Shown piece after piece: positions 1 to 5,984 of a stretch of 7,871 bases of DNA; position 1 is the stretch's first letter; each line of letters opens with the position of its first letter. Position numbers and translations under genes: made by a program. This DNA is from a bacterium. GTDB lineage: Bacteria; Patescibacteria; Saccharimonadia; Saccharimonadales; UBA4665. Where the stretch lies: positions 1 through 7,871 of the forward strand of contig JAJYCU010000020.1 of the NCBI GenBank assembly GCA_021778165.1, read 5' to 3'. Under the pieces are notes generated by a model. The model saw only the letters and a program-made list of their open reading frames with translations, was not told the origin of the DNA and did no database searches.

Positions 1-58
1 CTAGAGCGCCGCTTTCGTAAAGCGGAGGTCTGGAGTTCGATTCTCCAAAATGGCTCCA
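1..58 (+). tRNA. tRNA-Thr(CGT), 5' end cut by window edge
   Basis: This is the 3' three quarters of a tRNA. The anticodon stem is CCGCT (9-13) with AGCGG (21-25), around a seven-base loop TTCGTAA whose middle bases 16-18 are CGT, so it reads the threonine codon ACG. A T-arm follows (TGGAG, TTCGATT, CTCCA), then the acceptor strand AAATGGC, discriminator T55 and an encoded CCA at 56-58. The acceptor 5' strand and most of the D-arm lie outside the window. The next tRNA begins only two bases downstream, so both are probably cut from one precursor. Confidence 0.93.
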
Positions 59-60
59 GA

Positions 61-134
61 GCGGGTATAGTATAGTGGTAATATGTAGCCTTCCCAAGGC
101 TAAGTTGAGAGTTCGATTCTCTCTATCCGCACCA
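61..134 (+). tRNA. tRNA-Gly(CCC)
   Basis: This is a complete 74-base cloverleaf. Acceptor GCGGGTA (61-67) pairs with TATCCGC (124-130) with one G-T wobble. The D-stem is GTAT/ATAT. The anticodon stem TAGCC/GGCTA encloses the loop TTCCCAA, with anticodon CCC at 93-95. The T-arm is GAGAG, TTCGATT, CTCTC. Discriminator A131 is followed by an encoded CCA (132-134). It decodes GGG, a codon expected to be minor in so AT-rich a genome. No hairpin terminator is visible before the membrane-protein gene at 181. Confidence 0.97.
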
Positions 135-153
135 TTTTTATGGATATTTAAGG

Positions 154-159
154 TATAAT
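154..159 (+). promoter_or_regulatory. -10 element for the membrane protein/glycosyltransferase pair
   Basis: A perfect TATAAT lies 21 bases before the ATG at 181, which predicts a start of transcription near 166 and a leader of about 15 bases. No convincing -35 hexamer is seen 16-18 bases upstream. Readthrough from the tRNA genes could also supply transcription. Confidence 0.4.
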
Positions 160-180
160 TGTTAAGAGTAAATTTATTAT

Positions 181-537
181 ATGGCAACAAAACGGCTTTA
201 TTCACATGACCACAGTATACTTTTATTGAGTATAGTTAATATTTTTTTAGGTATTGCAACTATATTGGTAATCACTATTAGACTTGTATCTCAGAATCAT
301 TCAAGTTATTTTGTTCAATATCGGCCAACTCTTGGATTAAATTCTTTCCAAACAGGTAGTTTATCGGATATTTTGAGTTTTATACTGTTAGCTCTTTTAG
401 TATTAGTTTTCAGTCTGTATATGAGCTATAAAGTCTACAATATAAATAGGAATTTTTCTTTAACTATTTTAAACTCCGGTGTGCTTCTAGAAGTTTTGAT
501 TTTACTAGTATCTAATTCACTCCTTGGGCTTCATTAA
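181..537 (+). CDS. Small three-helix membrane protein of unknown function
   Basis: I do not recognise a named family. The 118-residue product has three hydrophobic stretches long enough to span a membrane, at about residues 13-36, 62-85 and 94-115. They are joined by a polar segment with a YFVQYRP motif (43-49) and a short basic turn (YNINRN, 86-91). There is no cleavable signal peptide. The ATG at 181 is the first in the frame after a TATAAT box; only a weak, distant AAGAG precedes it. The next gene, a membrane glycosyltransferase, starts one base after this stop (or overlaps it if its TTG is used), so the two are almost certainly cotranscribed and translationally coupled. A role as accessory or partner subunit of that enzyme is an inference from position only. 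Confidence 0.85.
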   Translation: MATKRLYSHDHSILLLSIVNIFLGIATILVITIRLVSQNHSSYFVQYRPTLGLNSFQTGSLSDILSFILLALLVLVFSLYMSYKVYNINRNFSLTILNSGVLLEVLILLVSNSLLGLH

Positions 538-538
538 A

Positions 539-2131
539 ATGAAGCAAATCGAAATTCCTTGGGAAAAAGATAGAAAAGGTCATTATCGATTTTTTGAGAT
601 TTTGCCCGGGGCTTTAAGTTATTCACTTATTTTTTTACCGTTAATTCTTAGTTATTTGTATGTTAATTTAGCCATATTCTTCATCCTAGCTTATTTGCTA
701 ATATTTTTCGTTCGAACTATGGGCTATGACATAAGGGCGATTTCTGGATATTTTACTATGAAACAACATTTAAAATTGGATTGGGTTGAATTCACATCAG
801 AAGTTAGTATGGGTAAAATTTCAGATAAAGATATATTGAGACCTAAATGGCATTTGGATAATTTAGAGAGAATTAAAGCTTTCAAAGAACGTTATTCTCC
901 AGATGACATACAACATATAGCTATAATAGCAACCTATAATGAATCTAGAGGTATACTTGAGCCAACAATCCAGTCAATTATCAAAAATACCTATGATTCT
1001 AAAAAAATTATATTAGTCCTGGCATATGAAGAAAGAGCTGGTAAAGAAAGCGAAAAAAAGATTAAAAATCTTAAAAAAGATTATAAGGATTCCTTTAAAG
1101 ATTTACTCATAATTAAACATCCAGCAGATTTAACTGATGAAATTATAGGTAAGGGGAGTAATGTAACTTTTGCAGGTATTAAAATCGCGGAATATGTTAA
1201 GAAGAAAAATCTAGATCCTAAAAATGTAGTCATAACTACTCTAGACTCAGATAATCGCCCTGATAGAAATTATTTTGCCTGTCTTACCTATCTTTATTGC
1301 GTAGTGCCTGATCCTATTAAAGCCTCATTTCAACCATTGCCGATGTTTACTAATAATATTTGGGATGCTCCTACATTCATGAGAGTTATAGCAACAGGGA
1401 ATAATTTATTCTATATTGTACTAACTAAAAGGCCGCATTTAGAAAGAAATTTTTCAGCCCATGCGCAAAGTTTACAGGCTTTAATCGAGATGAATTTTTG
1501 GAGTAAACGTACTATTGTCGAAGATGGGCATCATTTCTGGAGAAGTTATATGCATTTTGACGGTGATTATCGTGTTTACCCAATGAGTATACCTATTTAC
1601 CAGGATGCTGTCTTAGCTAATGGTTATATAAAAACATTAAGGGCACAATTTATTCAATTAAGAAGATGGACTTACGGAGCTTCCGATGTGGCATATATAG
1701 CAGATAAAGCATTTTTCCATAAAAATAAGATTCCAAAAAGAGACATTCTAGCAAAATTTTTGAGGACACTTGAAGGTCATGTGACCTGGGCCACGGGTAC
1801 TTTATTAATATATTTTGCAGCCTTTATACCGTCTTTGTTAAATCCACAAAGCCTGGCTGCGAATGAGTTACCTTTAATCGTAAGTCAAATACAGAGGTAC
1901 GGTATCATTGGACTATTGGCATCACTGTATGTTTCACTTATAACTCTACCACCAAGGCCAGAGAGATATAAAAGACATCGTTCTTTGTTCATGTTACTAC
2001 AATGGATATTTTTACCAGTTACCAGTATCTTATATGGTTCTCTAGCCGCATTTAATTCACAGACCAGATTGATGTTTAAGAGATATCTATCTAAATTTGA
2101 TATAACCGAAAAAGCAATTAAGAAAAGCTAG
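539..2131 (+). CDS. Membrane-bound family 2 glycosyltransferase (cellulose-synthase-like)
   Basis: This is a processive-type GT2 enzyme of 530 residues, expected to transfer sugar from a nucleotide-sugar on the cytoplasmic face of the membrane. Two membrane helices (about 23-59) precede the GT-A domain, which carries ATYNES (131-136), the metal-binding DSD (236-238), a VED catalytic-base motif (327-329) followed by GHHFWRS, and QLRRW (373-377), which fits QxxRW. Three further hydrophobic segments follow (about 415-434, 453-472 and 482-505). The D, DxD, ED, QxxRW set is typical of cellulose and hyaluronan synthase relatives. The sugar and product cannot be read from sequence; a surface polysaccharide or glycolipid is likely. 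I chose ATG 539, one base after the upstream stop. A TTG at 524 would add five residues and overlap the upstream gene; neither has a clear ribosome binding site. The stop overlaps that of the convergent nrdR. Confidence 0.93.
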   Translation: MKQIEIPWEKDRKGHYRFFEILPGALSYSLIFLPLILSYLYVNLAIFFILAYLLIFFVRTMGYDIRAISGYFTMKQHLKLDWVEFTSEVSMGKISDKDILRPKWHLDNLERIKAFKERYSPDDIQHIAIIATYNESRGILEPTIQSIIKNTYDSKKIILVLAYEERAGKESEKKIKNLKKDYKDSFKDLLIIKHPADLTDEIIGKGSNVTFAGIKIAEYVKKKNLDPKNVVITTLDSDNRPDRNYFACLTYLYCVVPDPIKASFQPLPMFTNNIWDAPTFMRVIATGNNLFYIVLTKRPHLERNFSAHAQSLQALIEMNFWSKRTIVEDGHHFWRSYMHFDGDYRVYPMSIPIYQDAVLANGYIKTLRAQFIQLRRWTYGASDVAYIADKAFFHKNKIPKRDILAKFLRTLEGHVTWATGTLLIYFAAFIPSLLNPQSLAANELPLIVSQIQRYGIIGLLASLYVSLITLPPRPERYKRHRSLFMLLQWIFLPVTSILYGSLAAFNSQTRLMFKRYLSKFDITEKAIKKS

Positions 2132-2526
2132 TGATTTGCAATATATTGATCGGCTGCTAGACGATCAAACCTCGATAGAACGGTATAAGTTATAGAAATT
2201 AAAAGTTTCGTGTCTATCTTTGATGAATTTTGTTCTGCCATAATCCTTGATAAAACAGTGTCTGTAAGCGATTCTGATATAGCTAGGGGCTGTTTTGAGT
2301 GACTTAAGCAATTATATATACTCAAAAAAAGAATATCTCTTTTAAAAGGGTTTAATCTTTTTTCTTTATTTTCAACCATTATAAGACTCGATAAGTCATA
2401 TTTTTCGGTAGTTGTCATAACGTTACCACATACCAAACATCGTCTGCGTCTCCATACGCTGTTACTTTTTATTTGAATGCGACTGTTAACTACGACGGTA
2501 TTTTTCTTGCAATAATAACAAACCAT
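2128..2526 (-). CDS. nrdR: Transcriptional repressor NrdR (divergent, short)
   Basis: NrdR represses ribonucleotide reductase genes by sensing ATP/dATP through an ATP-cone and binding NrdR boxes through a zinc ribbon. The zinc ribbon is intact: C3 and C6 (CYYC), then C30 and C33 (CLVC), with the basic WRRRRC run before the second pair and a TTTEKYDL segment after it. The ATP-cone region (about 50-132) is recognisable from NPFKRDIL (59-66) but divergent. The usual V-x-K-R-x-G signature reads VENKEK (51-56), and the protein ends at residue 132 where most NrdR proteins have about 15-20 more residues (the RFASVYR region). Start ATG at 2526 has no clear ribosome binding site. The gene faces the glycosyltransferase and shares a CTAG with it for both stop codons. 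No reductase gene is present in the window. Confidence 0.9.
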   Translation of the reverse strand: MVCYYCKKNTVVVNSRIQIKSNSVWRRRRCLVCGNVMTTTEKYDLSSLIMVENKEKRLNPFKRDILFLSIYNCLSHSKQPLAISESLTDTVLSRIMAEQNSSKIDTKLLISITYTVLSRFDRLAADQYIANH

Positions 2527-2586
2527 GTCTATATATTGTCATTAAGCTATTAAAATATCAAGTGGAAAACAATTTTAAATTTGTGT

Positions 2587-2618
2587 ATAAAAAAACCCTA
2601 AACAAATTGTCTAGGGTT
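2587..2618 (-). terminator. Intrinsic terminator after the bS21-like gene
   Basis: Stem AACCCTA (2594-2600) pairs with TAGGGTT (2612-2618) around an 11-base loop. Read on the minus strand, the hairpin is followed by seven T (plus-strand A at 2589-2595). The plus strand lacks a comparable T run, so it acts leftward, ending the transcript from the small gene at 2800-2642. A further AGGGTTT at 2623-2629 could pair with the same AAACCCT strand as an alternative fold. Confidence 0.75.
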
Positions 2619-2641
2619 CTTTAAGGGTTTAAAACTTAAAC

Positions 2642-2800
2642 TTAAGCTTTACGAATTCTTCTTACTCTATCTATTGGCTTAGAAAAAGTTATTTCTTCAT
2701 AAAATAATTGAAATTTATCAAGTACACCTATTTTTTTAGATCTCACCAAACGTTCCTTCTTTAACCGAACTATATTATCAGTTTGAATTTCCGATGTCAA
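2642..2800 (-). CDS. Small basic protein, possibly a divergent ribosomal protein bS21
   Basis: This is a 52-residue open frame starting at TTG 2800 and ending at TAA 2644-2642. An AAGGA ribosome binding site sits three bases upstream (2808-2804), and an intrinsic terminator lies just downstream. The peptide is very basic: it starts MTSEIQTDNIVRLKKERLVR and ends SKPIDRVRRIRKA. Its order of elements (a basic helix, then GVL at 25-27, an aromatic FYE at 33-35, then an Arg/Lys-rich tail) resembles bS21, whose family has RRF-KR, G-L, FYEKP and a basic tail. The spacing between GVL and the KP element is about five residues longer than usual, so the identification is tentative. An in-frame TGA lies upstream, and TTG is the only reasonable start. 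It sits upstream of nrdR but is separated from it by the terminator. Confidence 0.55.
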   Translation of the reverse strand: MTSEIQTDNIVRLKKERLVRSKKIGVLDKFQLFYEEITFSKPIDRVRRIRKA

Positions 2801-2823
2801 GTTTCCTTGCTGAAAGTTATGCT

Positions 2824-2851
2824 TTGATTTTTCGAATCATTAAGGTATTAT
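2824..2851 (+). promoter_or_regulatory. Probable promoter of tRNA-Val
   Basis: TTGATT (2824-2829, four of six matches to TTGACA) and TATTAT (2846-2851, five of six to TATAAT) are separated by 16 bases. They predict a start of transcription near 2858, about ten bases before the tRNA. The bS21-like gene reads away on the other strand, so this short region must serve both directions. Confidence 0.5.
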
Positions 2852-2867
2852 TTGTATATATAACAGA

Positions 2868-2944
2868 GGGTGATTAGCTCATTTGGCTAGAGCGCTTCCT
2901 TGACGTGGAAGAGGTGATAGGTTCGAATCCTATATCGCCCACCA
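2868..2944 (+). tRNA. tRNA-Val(GAC)
   Basis: This is a complete 77-base cloverleaf. Acceptor GGGTGAT (2868-2874) pairs with ATCGCCC (2934-2940) with one wobble, and the D-stem is GCTC/GAGC. The anticodon stem CTTCC/GGAAG encloses TTGACGT, with anticodon GAC at 2902-2904. The variable loop is AGGTG, and the T-arm is ATAGG, TTCGAAT, CCTAT. Discriminator A2941 is followed by an encoded CCA at 2942-2944. It reads GUC and GUU. It has its own promoter and terminator, so it appears to be a single-gene unit. Confidence 0.97.
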
Positions 2945-2955
2945 ATTTGTATCTT

Positions 2956-2988
2956 AAGACCACTTTTTTTAAGGTGGTCTTTTATTTT
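2956..2988 (+). terminator. Intrinsic terminator after tRNA-Val
   Basis: An eight-base-pair stem AAGACCAC (2956-2963) with GTGGTCTT (2974-2981) can be extended inward by three weaker pairs to leave a TTTT loop. It is followed by TTATTTT. It lies 12 bases after the tRNA CCA end. Confidence 0.88.
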
Positions 2989-3150
2989 ACGACATAGTTT
3001 ATTTGTTTATTAGTTAGATAAATTTACTAAGGAGAAGTTTATATAGTTAGATTTTCTAGCCTTTTTCTAAAATATTTTATTGTATATCATAAGAAGTATA
3101 CTTTTAAATATTATTTATCCACAGAAAAAATGTAGGAATTACAGCATAAA
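2989..3150. other. AT-rich intergenic stretch, no gene seen
   Basis: This is the first part of the long gap between tRNA-Val and thrS. No open frame worth calling is present on either strand. It holds one exact DnaA-box match, TTATCCACA (3116-3124), and a good Shine-Dalgarno-like AAGGAG (3029-3034) with no usable start codon after it. Both are compatible with chance in such AT-rich DNA. Confidence 0.5.
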
Positions 3151-3185
3151 TATACTAGCATCATAGTACTAACCATGTTAGTATA
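3151..3185 (+). repeat. Overlapping inverted repeats forming two alternative hairpins
   Basis: Hairpin A pairs TATACTAGCAT (3151-3161) with ATGTTAGTATA (3175-3185): eleven pairs, one of them G-T, with a 13-base loop. Hairpin B pairs TACTAAC (3167-3173) with GTTAGTA (3177-3183) around a three-base loop. Both use the same right-hand strand, so only one can form at a time. As DNA, the same units are a direct-plus-inverted repeat of TACTARC and could be a protein-binding site. Confidence 0.6.
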
Positions 3186-3189
3186 AATG

Positions 3190-3263
3190 TCGAGGCGAGG
3201 TTTTGCCGAGGATGTTTTAAGAAACAGTTAAGTTTTTTTGCGAAATAACTTAACTGTTTTTTT
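3190..3263 (+). ncRNA. Candidate small non-coding RNA upstream of thrS
   Basis: A strong rightward terminator (3222-3263) has no protein gene before it, and tRNA-Val already has its own terminator, so a short transcript is implied. Bases 3189-3213 are roughly 60% G+C in an otherwise very AT-rich gap, which is common for structured RNA in AT-rich genomes. They contain a small hairpin (GGCGA 3194-3198 with TTTGCC to 3207) and three GAGG repeats (3192, 3197, 3208). A possible extended -10, TGTTAGTAT (3176-3184), would start transcription near 3191, giving an RNA of about 73 bases. I recognise no known family: 6S RNA, signal recognition particle RNA, tmRNA, RNase P RNA and T-box signatures are absent. 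Confidence 0.3.
3222..3263 (+). terminator. Strong intrinsic terminator upstream of thrS
   Basis: A perfect 13-base-pair stem AAACAGTTAAGTT (3222-3234) with AACTTAACTGTTT (3247-3259) can be capped by three more T-A pairs after one mismatch. It is followed by T at 3257-3263 and then ATTATAT. The minus strand lacks an equally good T run, so it acts rightward. Its right arm overlaps the likely thrS -35 region. Confidence 0.88.
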
Positions 3264-3279
3264 ATTATATTGATATAAT
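3250..3279 (+). promoter_or_regulatory. thrS promoter with extended -10
   Basis: TGATATAAT (3271-3279) is a perfect extended -10 (TGn plus TATAAT). A partial -35, TTAACT (3250-3255), lies 18 bases upstream inside the terminator stem. Transcription should start near 3286, giving a leader of about 38 bases before the TTG start codon. Confidence 0.7.
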
Positions 3280-3323
3280 TAATCTTATTAAGAGTTTTGT
3301 TAAGAAGTTAGAGATTTACAGAA

Positions 3324-5177
3324 TTGAAAAAAAATATAGATTTTGAATTATATTCACTTAGACACAGTAGTGCCCATGTACTAGCGGCTGCTTTAAAAAA
3401 TCTTTGGCCGGCTATAATGTTTGGAATTGGTCCTGTGATAGATGAGGGTTTTTATTATGATATTTATTTAGACAATGGTCAGAAATTGTCTGAGGATGAT
3501 TTCCCTAAGATAGAAGCTGAAATGAAGAATATCATTTCAAATAATGATCCGTTCATTCAGTATGATTTAGATTTCTCCAAAGCTTTAGATTGGTCAAAGA
3601 AGAATAAACAAAAATTTAAAACGGAGTTAATTAATGACTTAATCAGAGAAGGGACCACAAACTTTGCTGATTTAAATAAATCTGAAATCGGTACTTTTGA
3701 TTCTAACAAAACCAAGTCCGGTAAAGTATCTTTTTATAAATGTGGTGACTTTGAAGATTTATGTCGTGGACCTCATATACAAAAAACAGGCGATATAAAG
3801 GCATTTAAATTATTAAAGTTATCTGGAGCATATTGGCGAGGTGATAGTAAAAATATTCAAATGCAAAGAATTTACGGTATTTCATTTTTCTCCCAAGCAA
3901 AATTAGATAACTATATTACGTTAACAGAGCAAGCTAGGCAAAGGGATCATAGAAAATTAGGCACTGAACTTGATTTATTTGTTTTTTCAGATTTAGTTGG
4001 ATCAGGGTTACCTATGTTTACTCCAAGAGGAACCGTTTTAAGAGAACAGATCATTAATTATTCCAATGAGTTGAGACTTAAGTATCATTTTCAAAAAGTA
4101 TTTATACCACATATTACAAAAAAGGATTTATATGAAGTTTCTGGGCATTGGGCTAAATTTGGCGATGAACTTTTTCTTGTAAAAAGCCAAGAGACGTCTG
4201 ATCAGTTAGTGTTAAAGCCAATGAACTGTCCGCATCACACAAGAATATACGCTAGTAAACCGAGAAGCTATAGGGAATTACCAATAAGATATCTTGAGAC
4301 TACAACGGTTTATAGAGATGAAAAATCTGGTGAGCTTGGTGGTTTAAACAGGGTTAGATCGATTACCCAAGATGATAGTCATGTATTTTGCCAAGATGAT
4401 TTAATAAGCCAAGAAATAGATAAATTGTTGGCTTGTGCTAAAGAACTCTATTCTACCGTTGGCATGTCGCTTAAGGTTAGGTTAAGTTACCGCGATGATT
4501 CAGATAATTATTTAGGGTCTAAAGAATTATGGGAAAAAAGTCAGCAACAACTTAAAACAGCAGTTGAAAATAATTCTTTAGAATTTGTTGAAGAAACCGG
4601 TGAAGCTGCTTTTTATGGCCCGAAAATAGATTTTATGGTGACAGACGCGCTCGGAAGAGAGCATCAACTCGCTACCATTCAATTAGATTTTGTCCAGCCA
4701 GAGAGATTTAAACTTAGGTTCACGAATGAGTTGGGTGAGGAAGAAAGCCCAGTCATGATACATAGTGCTCTTCTAGGTTCGATTGAAAGATTCTTATCGG
4801 TTTATATAGAACATACTGGTGGGAGATTTCCTGTCTGGAATGCACCGGAACAGGTAAGACTAATAACAATAAATCAACAAAAAGAAATAATTGATTTTGC
4901 TGAGTCGATTTCTAATAAGGCTTTTGATATGGGGCTAAGATTAACAGTTGATTCAGAATCAGAGTCTATATCTAAAAAAATTAGGCAAGCAGAGCTTATG
5001 AAGGTTCCATATACAATTGTCATAGGAGAAAAAGAGCTATTATCTAGTAATGTTACTCCTAGGATTAGAAGTGATTTAAAAGATCAAATTCTAGCTAAAT
5101 CGGAATTAAATATAGATGAGTTTTTGAAGATAGTTAGTCAAGAAGCAAATCTAAGAATCAGTAAGTCAACTTTTTAG
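3324..5177 (+). CDS. thrS: Threonyl-tRNA synthetase lacking the TGS domain
   Basis: This class II synthetase charges tRNA-Thr with threonine in the cytoplasm. At 617 residues it begins directly with the editing domain; the N-terminal TGS domain found in E. coli ThrRS (about 60 residues) is absent. The editing pocket is intact, with HSSAH (H14, H18) and CRGPH (C147, H151). The catalytic core carries the zinc ligands C302 (MNCPHH), H353 (DDSHVFC) and H480 (VMIHSAL). Motif 2 is YRDEKSGELGGLNRVR (330-345) and motif 3 includes GSIERF (485-490). The anticodon-binding domain is about 508-610. TTG 3324 is the only plausible start, because an in-frame TAG stands at 3309 and the next in-frame ATG is inside the conserved domain; no clear ribosome binding site precedes it. 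miaA follows after six bases, so they form an operon. Confidence 0.98.
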   Translation: MKKNIDFELYSLRHSSAHVLAAALKNLWPAIMFGIGPVIDEGFYYDIYLDNGQKLSEDDFPKIEAEMKNIISNNDPFIQYDLDFSKALDWSKKNKQKFKTELINDLIREGTTNFADLNKSEIGTFDSNKTKSGKVSFYKCGDFEDLCRGPHIQKTGDIKAFKLLKLSGAYWRGDSKNIQMQRIYGISFFSQAKLDNYITLTEQARQRDHRKLGTELDLFVFSDLVGSGLPMFTPRGTVLREQIINYSNELRLKYHFQKVFIPHITKKDLYEVSGHWAKFGDELFLVKSQETSDQLVLKPMNCPHHTRIYASKPRSYRELPIRYLETTTVYRDEKSGELGGLNRVRSITQDDSHVFCQDDLISQEIDKLLACAKELYSTVGMSLKVRLSYRDDSDNYLGSKELWEKSQQQLKTAVENNSLEFVEETGEAAFYGPKIDFMVTDALGREHQLATIQLDFVQPERFKLRFTNELGEEESPVMIHSALLGSIERFLSVYIEHTGGRFPVWNAPEQVRLITINQQKEIIDFAESISNKAFDMGLRLTVDSESESISKKIRQAELMKVPYTIVIGEKELLSSNVTPRIRSDLKDQILAKSELNIDEFLKIVSQEANLRISKSTF

Positions 5178-5183
5178 ATATAA

Positions 5184-5963
5184 ATGGACTATAATTATAG
5201 CTCAAATAAGCCACTATTAGTGATAGTTGGTGAGACAACATCTGGGAAGACTAACTTAGCTCATCAGCTCGCTATAAAATTTCATGGTGAAATTATAAAT
5301 GCAGATTCTACATTACTGAGGAAAGAATTGAGTATTGGGACAGATAAGCCTTCTAAGTCTTTAATGGAACAAGTTAATTATCATATGATAAATTTGATCA
5401 GTTTAAAAGATGATTTTAATGTGGCACAATATAAAAAATTAGTTGATAAAAAAATTAATGATATTCATTCTAGGAATAAATTACCGATAATTGTAGGTGG
5501 AAGTGGATTATATATTAATTCTGTAATATATAATTATGATTTTCCAAATCATAATTATCAGAACAAAGGAGTGATTGGACATATCGACACTAATAATATT
5601 TTAAGAGAAAATACTTTATTAATCGGTATCAGAATCAGTAGAGAAGAATTAAGTAGTAATATTAAGGCAAGAGTTGACCTTATGTTAAATAGTGGATTGG
5701 AACAAGAAGTAAAAAATTTAATCTCTCAGGGCTTTGCTTTAGAAAAAATTAATATTATAGGTTATAAAGAATGGAAAGAATTTTTTAATAATCAAATCAA
5801 TTTAGAAGAAGTTAAAAAAAACATAATAAAACACACAAAAGAATTAGCCAAGAAACAAAGGACTTGGTTTTCGAATAAAAATAATAATGACATTTTTTGG
5901 GTTGATTATAGGTATAATTTGGATGAAATTGTAGAGTTGATTACTACAAATTTAAAAATCTAA
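5184..5963 (+). CDS. miaA: tRNA dimethylallyltransferase MiaA, compact form
   Basis: MiaA transfers a dimethylallyl group from dimethylallyl diphosphate to N6 of A37 in tRNAs that read codons beginning with U. Seen in the sequence are the P-loop GETTSGKT (16-23), IINADS with D41, IGTDKP (51-56), GGSGLY (105-110), the ARVDLML segment (162-168), GYKEW (193-197) and KKQRTWF (223-229). It has 259 residues against roughly 300-315 in common homologues. The shortage lies between GGSGLY and LIGIR (146-150), where only about 36 residues remain and the usual DP-x-x-A-x-x-I-H-P-N-D...RALE stretch of the insertion domain is missing. ATG 5184 follows the thrS stop by six bases without a visible ribosome binding site, which suggests translational coupling. 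Confidence 0.95.
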   Translation: MDYNYSSNKPLLVIVGETTSGKTNLAHQLAIKFHGEIINADSTLLRKELSIGTDKPSKSLMEQVNYHMINLISLKDDFNVAQYKKLVDKKINDIHSRNKLPIIVGGSGLYINSVIYNYDFPNHNYQNKGVIGHIDTNNILRENTLLIGIRISREELSSNIKARVDLMLNSGLEQEVKNLISQGFALEKINIIGYKEWKEFFNNQINLEEVKKNIIKHTKELAKKQRTWFSNKNNNDIFWVDYRYNLDEIVELITTNLKI

Positions 5964-5973
5964 ATTTAAATTT
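5962..5973. repeat. 12-base AT palindrome before the winged-helix gene
   Basis: AAATTTAAATTT is a perfect palindrome just after the miaA stop, 26 bases before the next start codon. An autoregulatory operator for the winged-helix product is possible, but such palindromes arise easily in AT-rich DNA. Confidence 0.25.
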
Positions 5974-5984
5974 TATTCAAAAAA

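Noticed and set aside
524..538. TTG at 524 as the glycosyltransferase start
   Set aside because: It adds only five residues, lacks a ribosome binding site and overlaps the upstream gene; ATG 539 directly after the upstream stop is the simpler choice. TTG cannot be fully excluded.
2146..2168. Inverted repeat TTGATCG/CGATCAA just after the glycosyltransferase stop, as a terminator
   Set aside because: It is a seven-base-pair stem without a T run on either strand and lies inside the nrdR coding sequence.
3029..3034. Shine-Dalgarno-like AAGGAG in the intergenic gap
   Set aside because: No ATG, GTG or TTG lies at a usable distance, and frames after it are closed within a few codons.
3116..3124. 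Exact DnaA box TTATCCACA, with another consensus match TGTGTATAA (reverse strand) at 2582-2590, as a replication origin
   Set aside because: Matches to TTATNCACA are expected to turn up by chance in several kilobases of AT-rich DNA. There is no cluster, no dnaA or dnaN nearby and no repeated AT-rich unwinding element.
3187..3231. Short frame (14 residues) whose stop lies in the terminator stem, as a leader peptide for thrS attenuation
   Set aside because: The peptide contains no threonine, no ribosome binding site precedes it, and a strong thrS promoter lies after the terminator, so ribosome-stalling control by threonine is unsupported.
2989..3263. T-box riboswitch upstream of thrS
   Set aside because: No T-box consensus (GGTGGNACCGCG type), specifier stem or antiterminator matching the terminator arm is visible, and the extended -10 downstream would bypass it.
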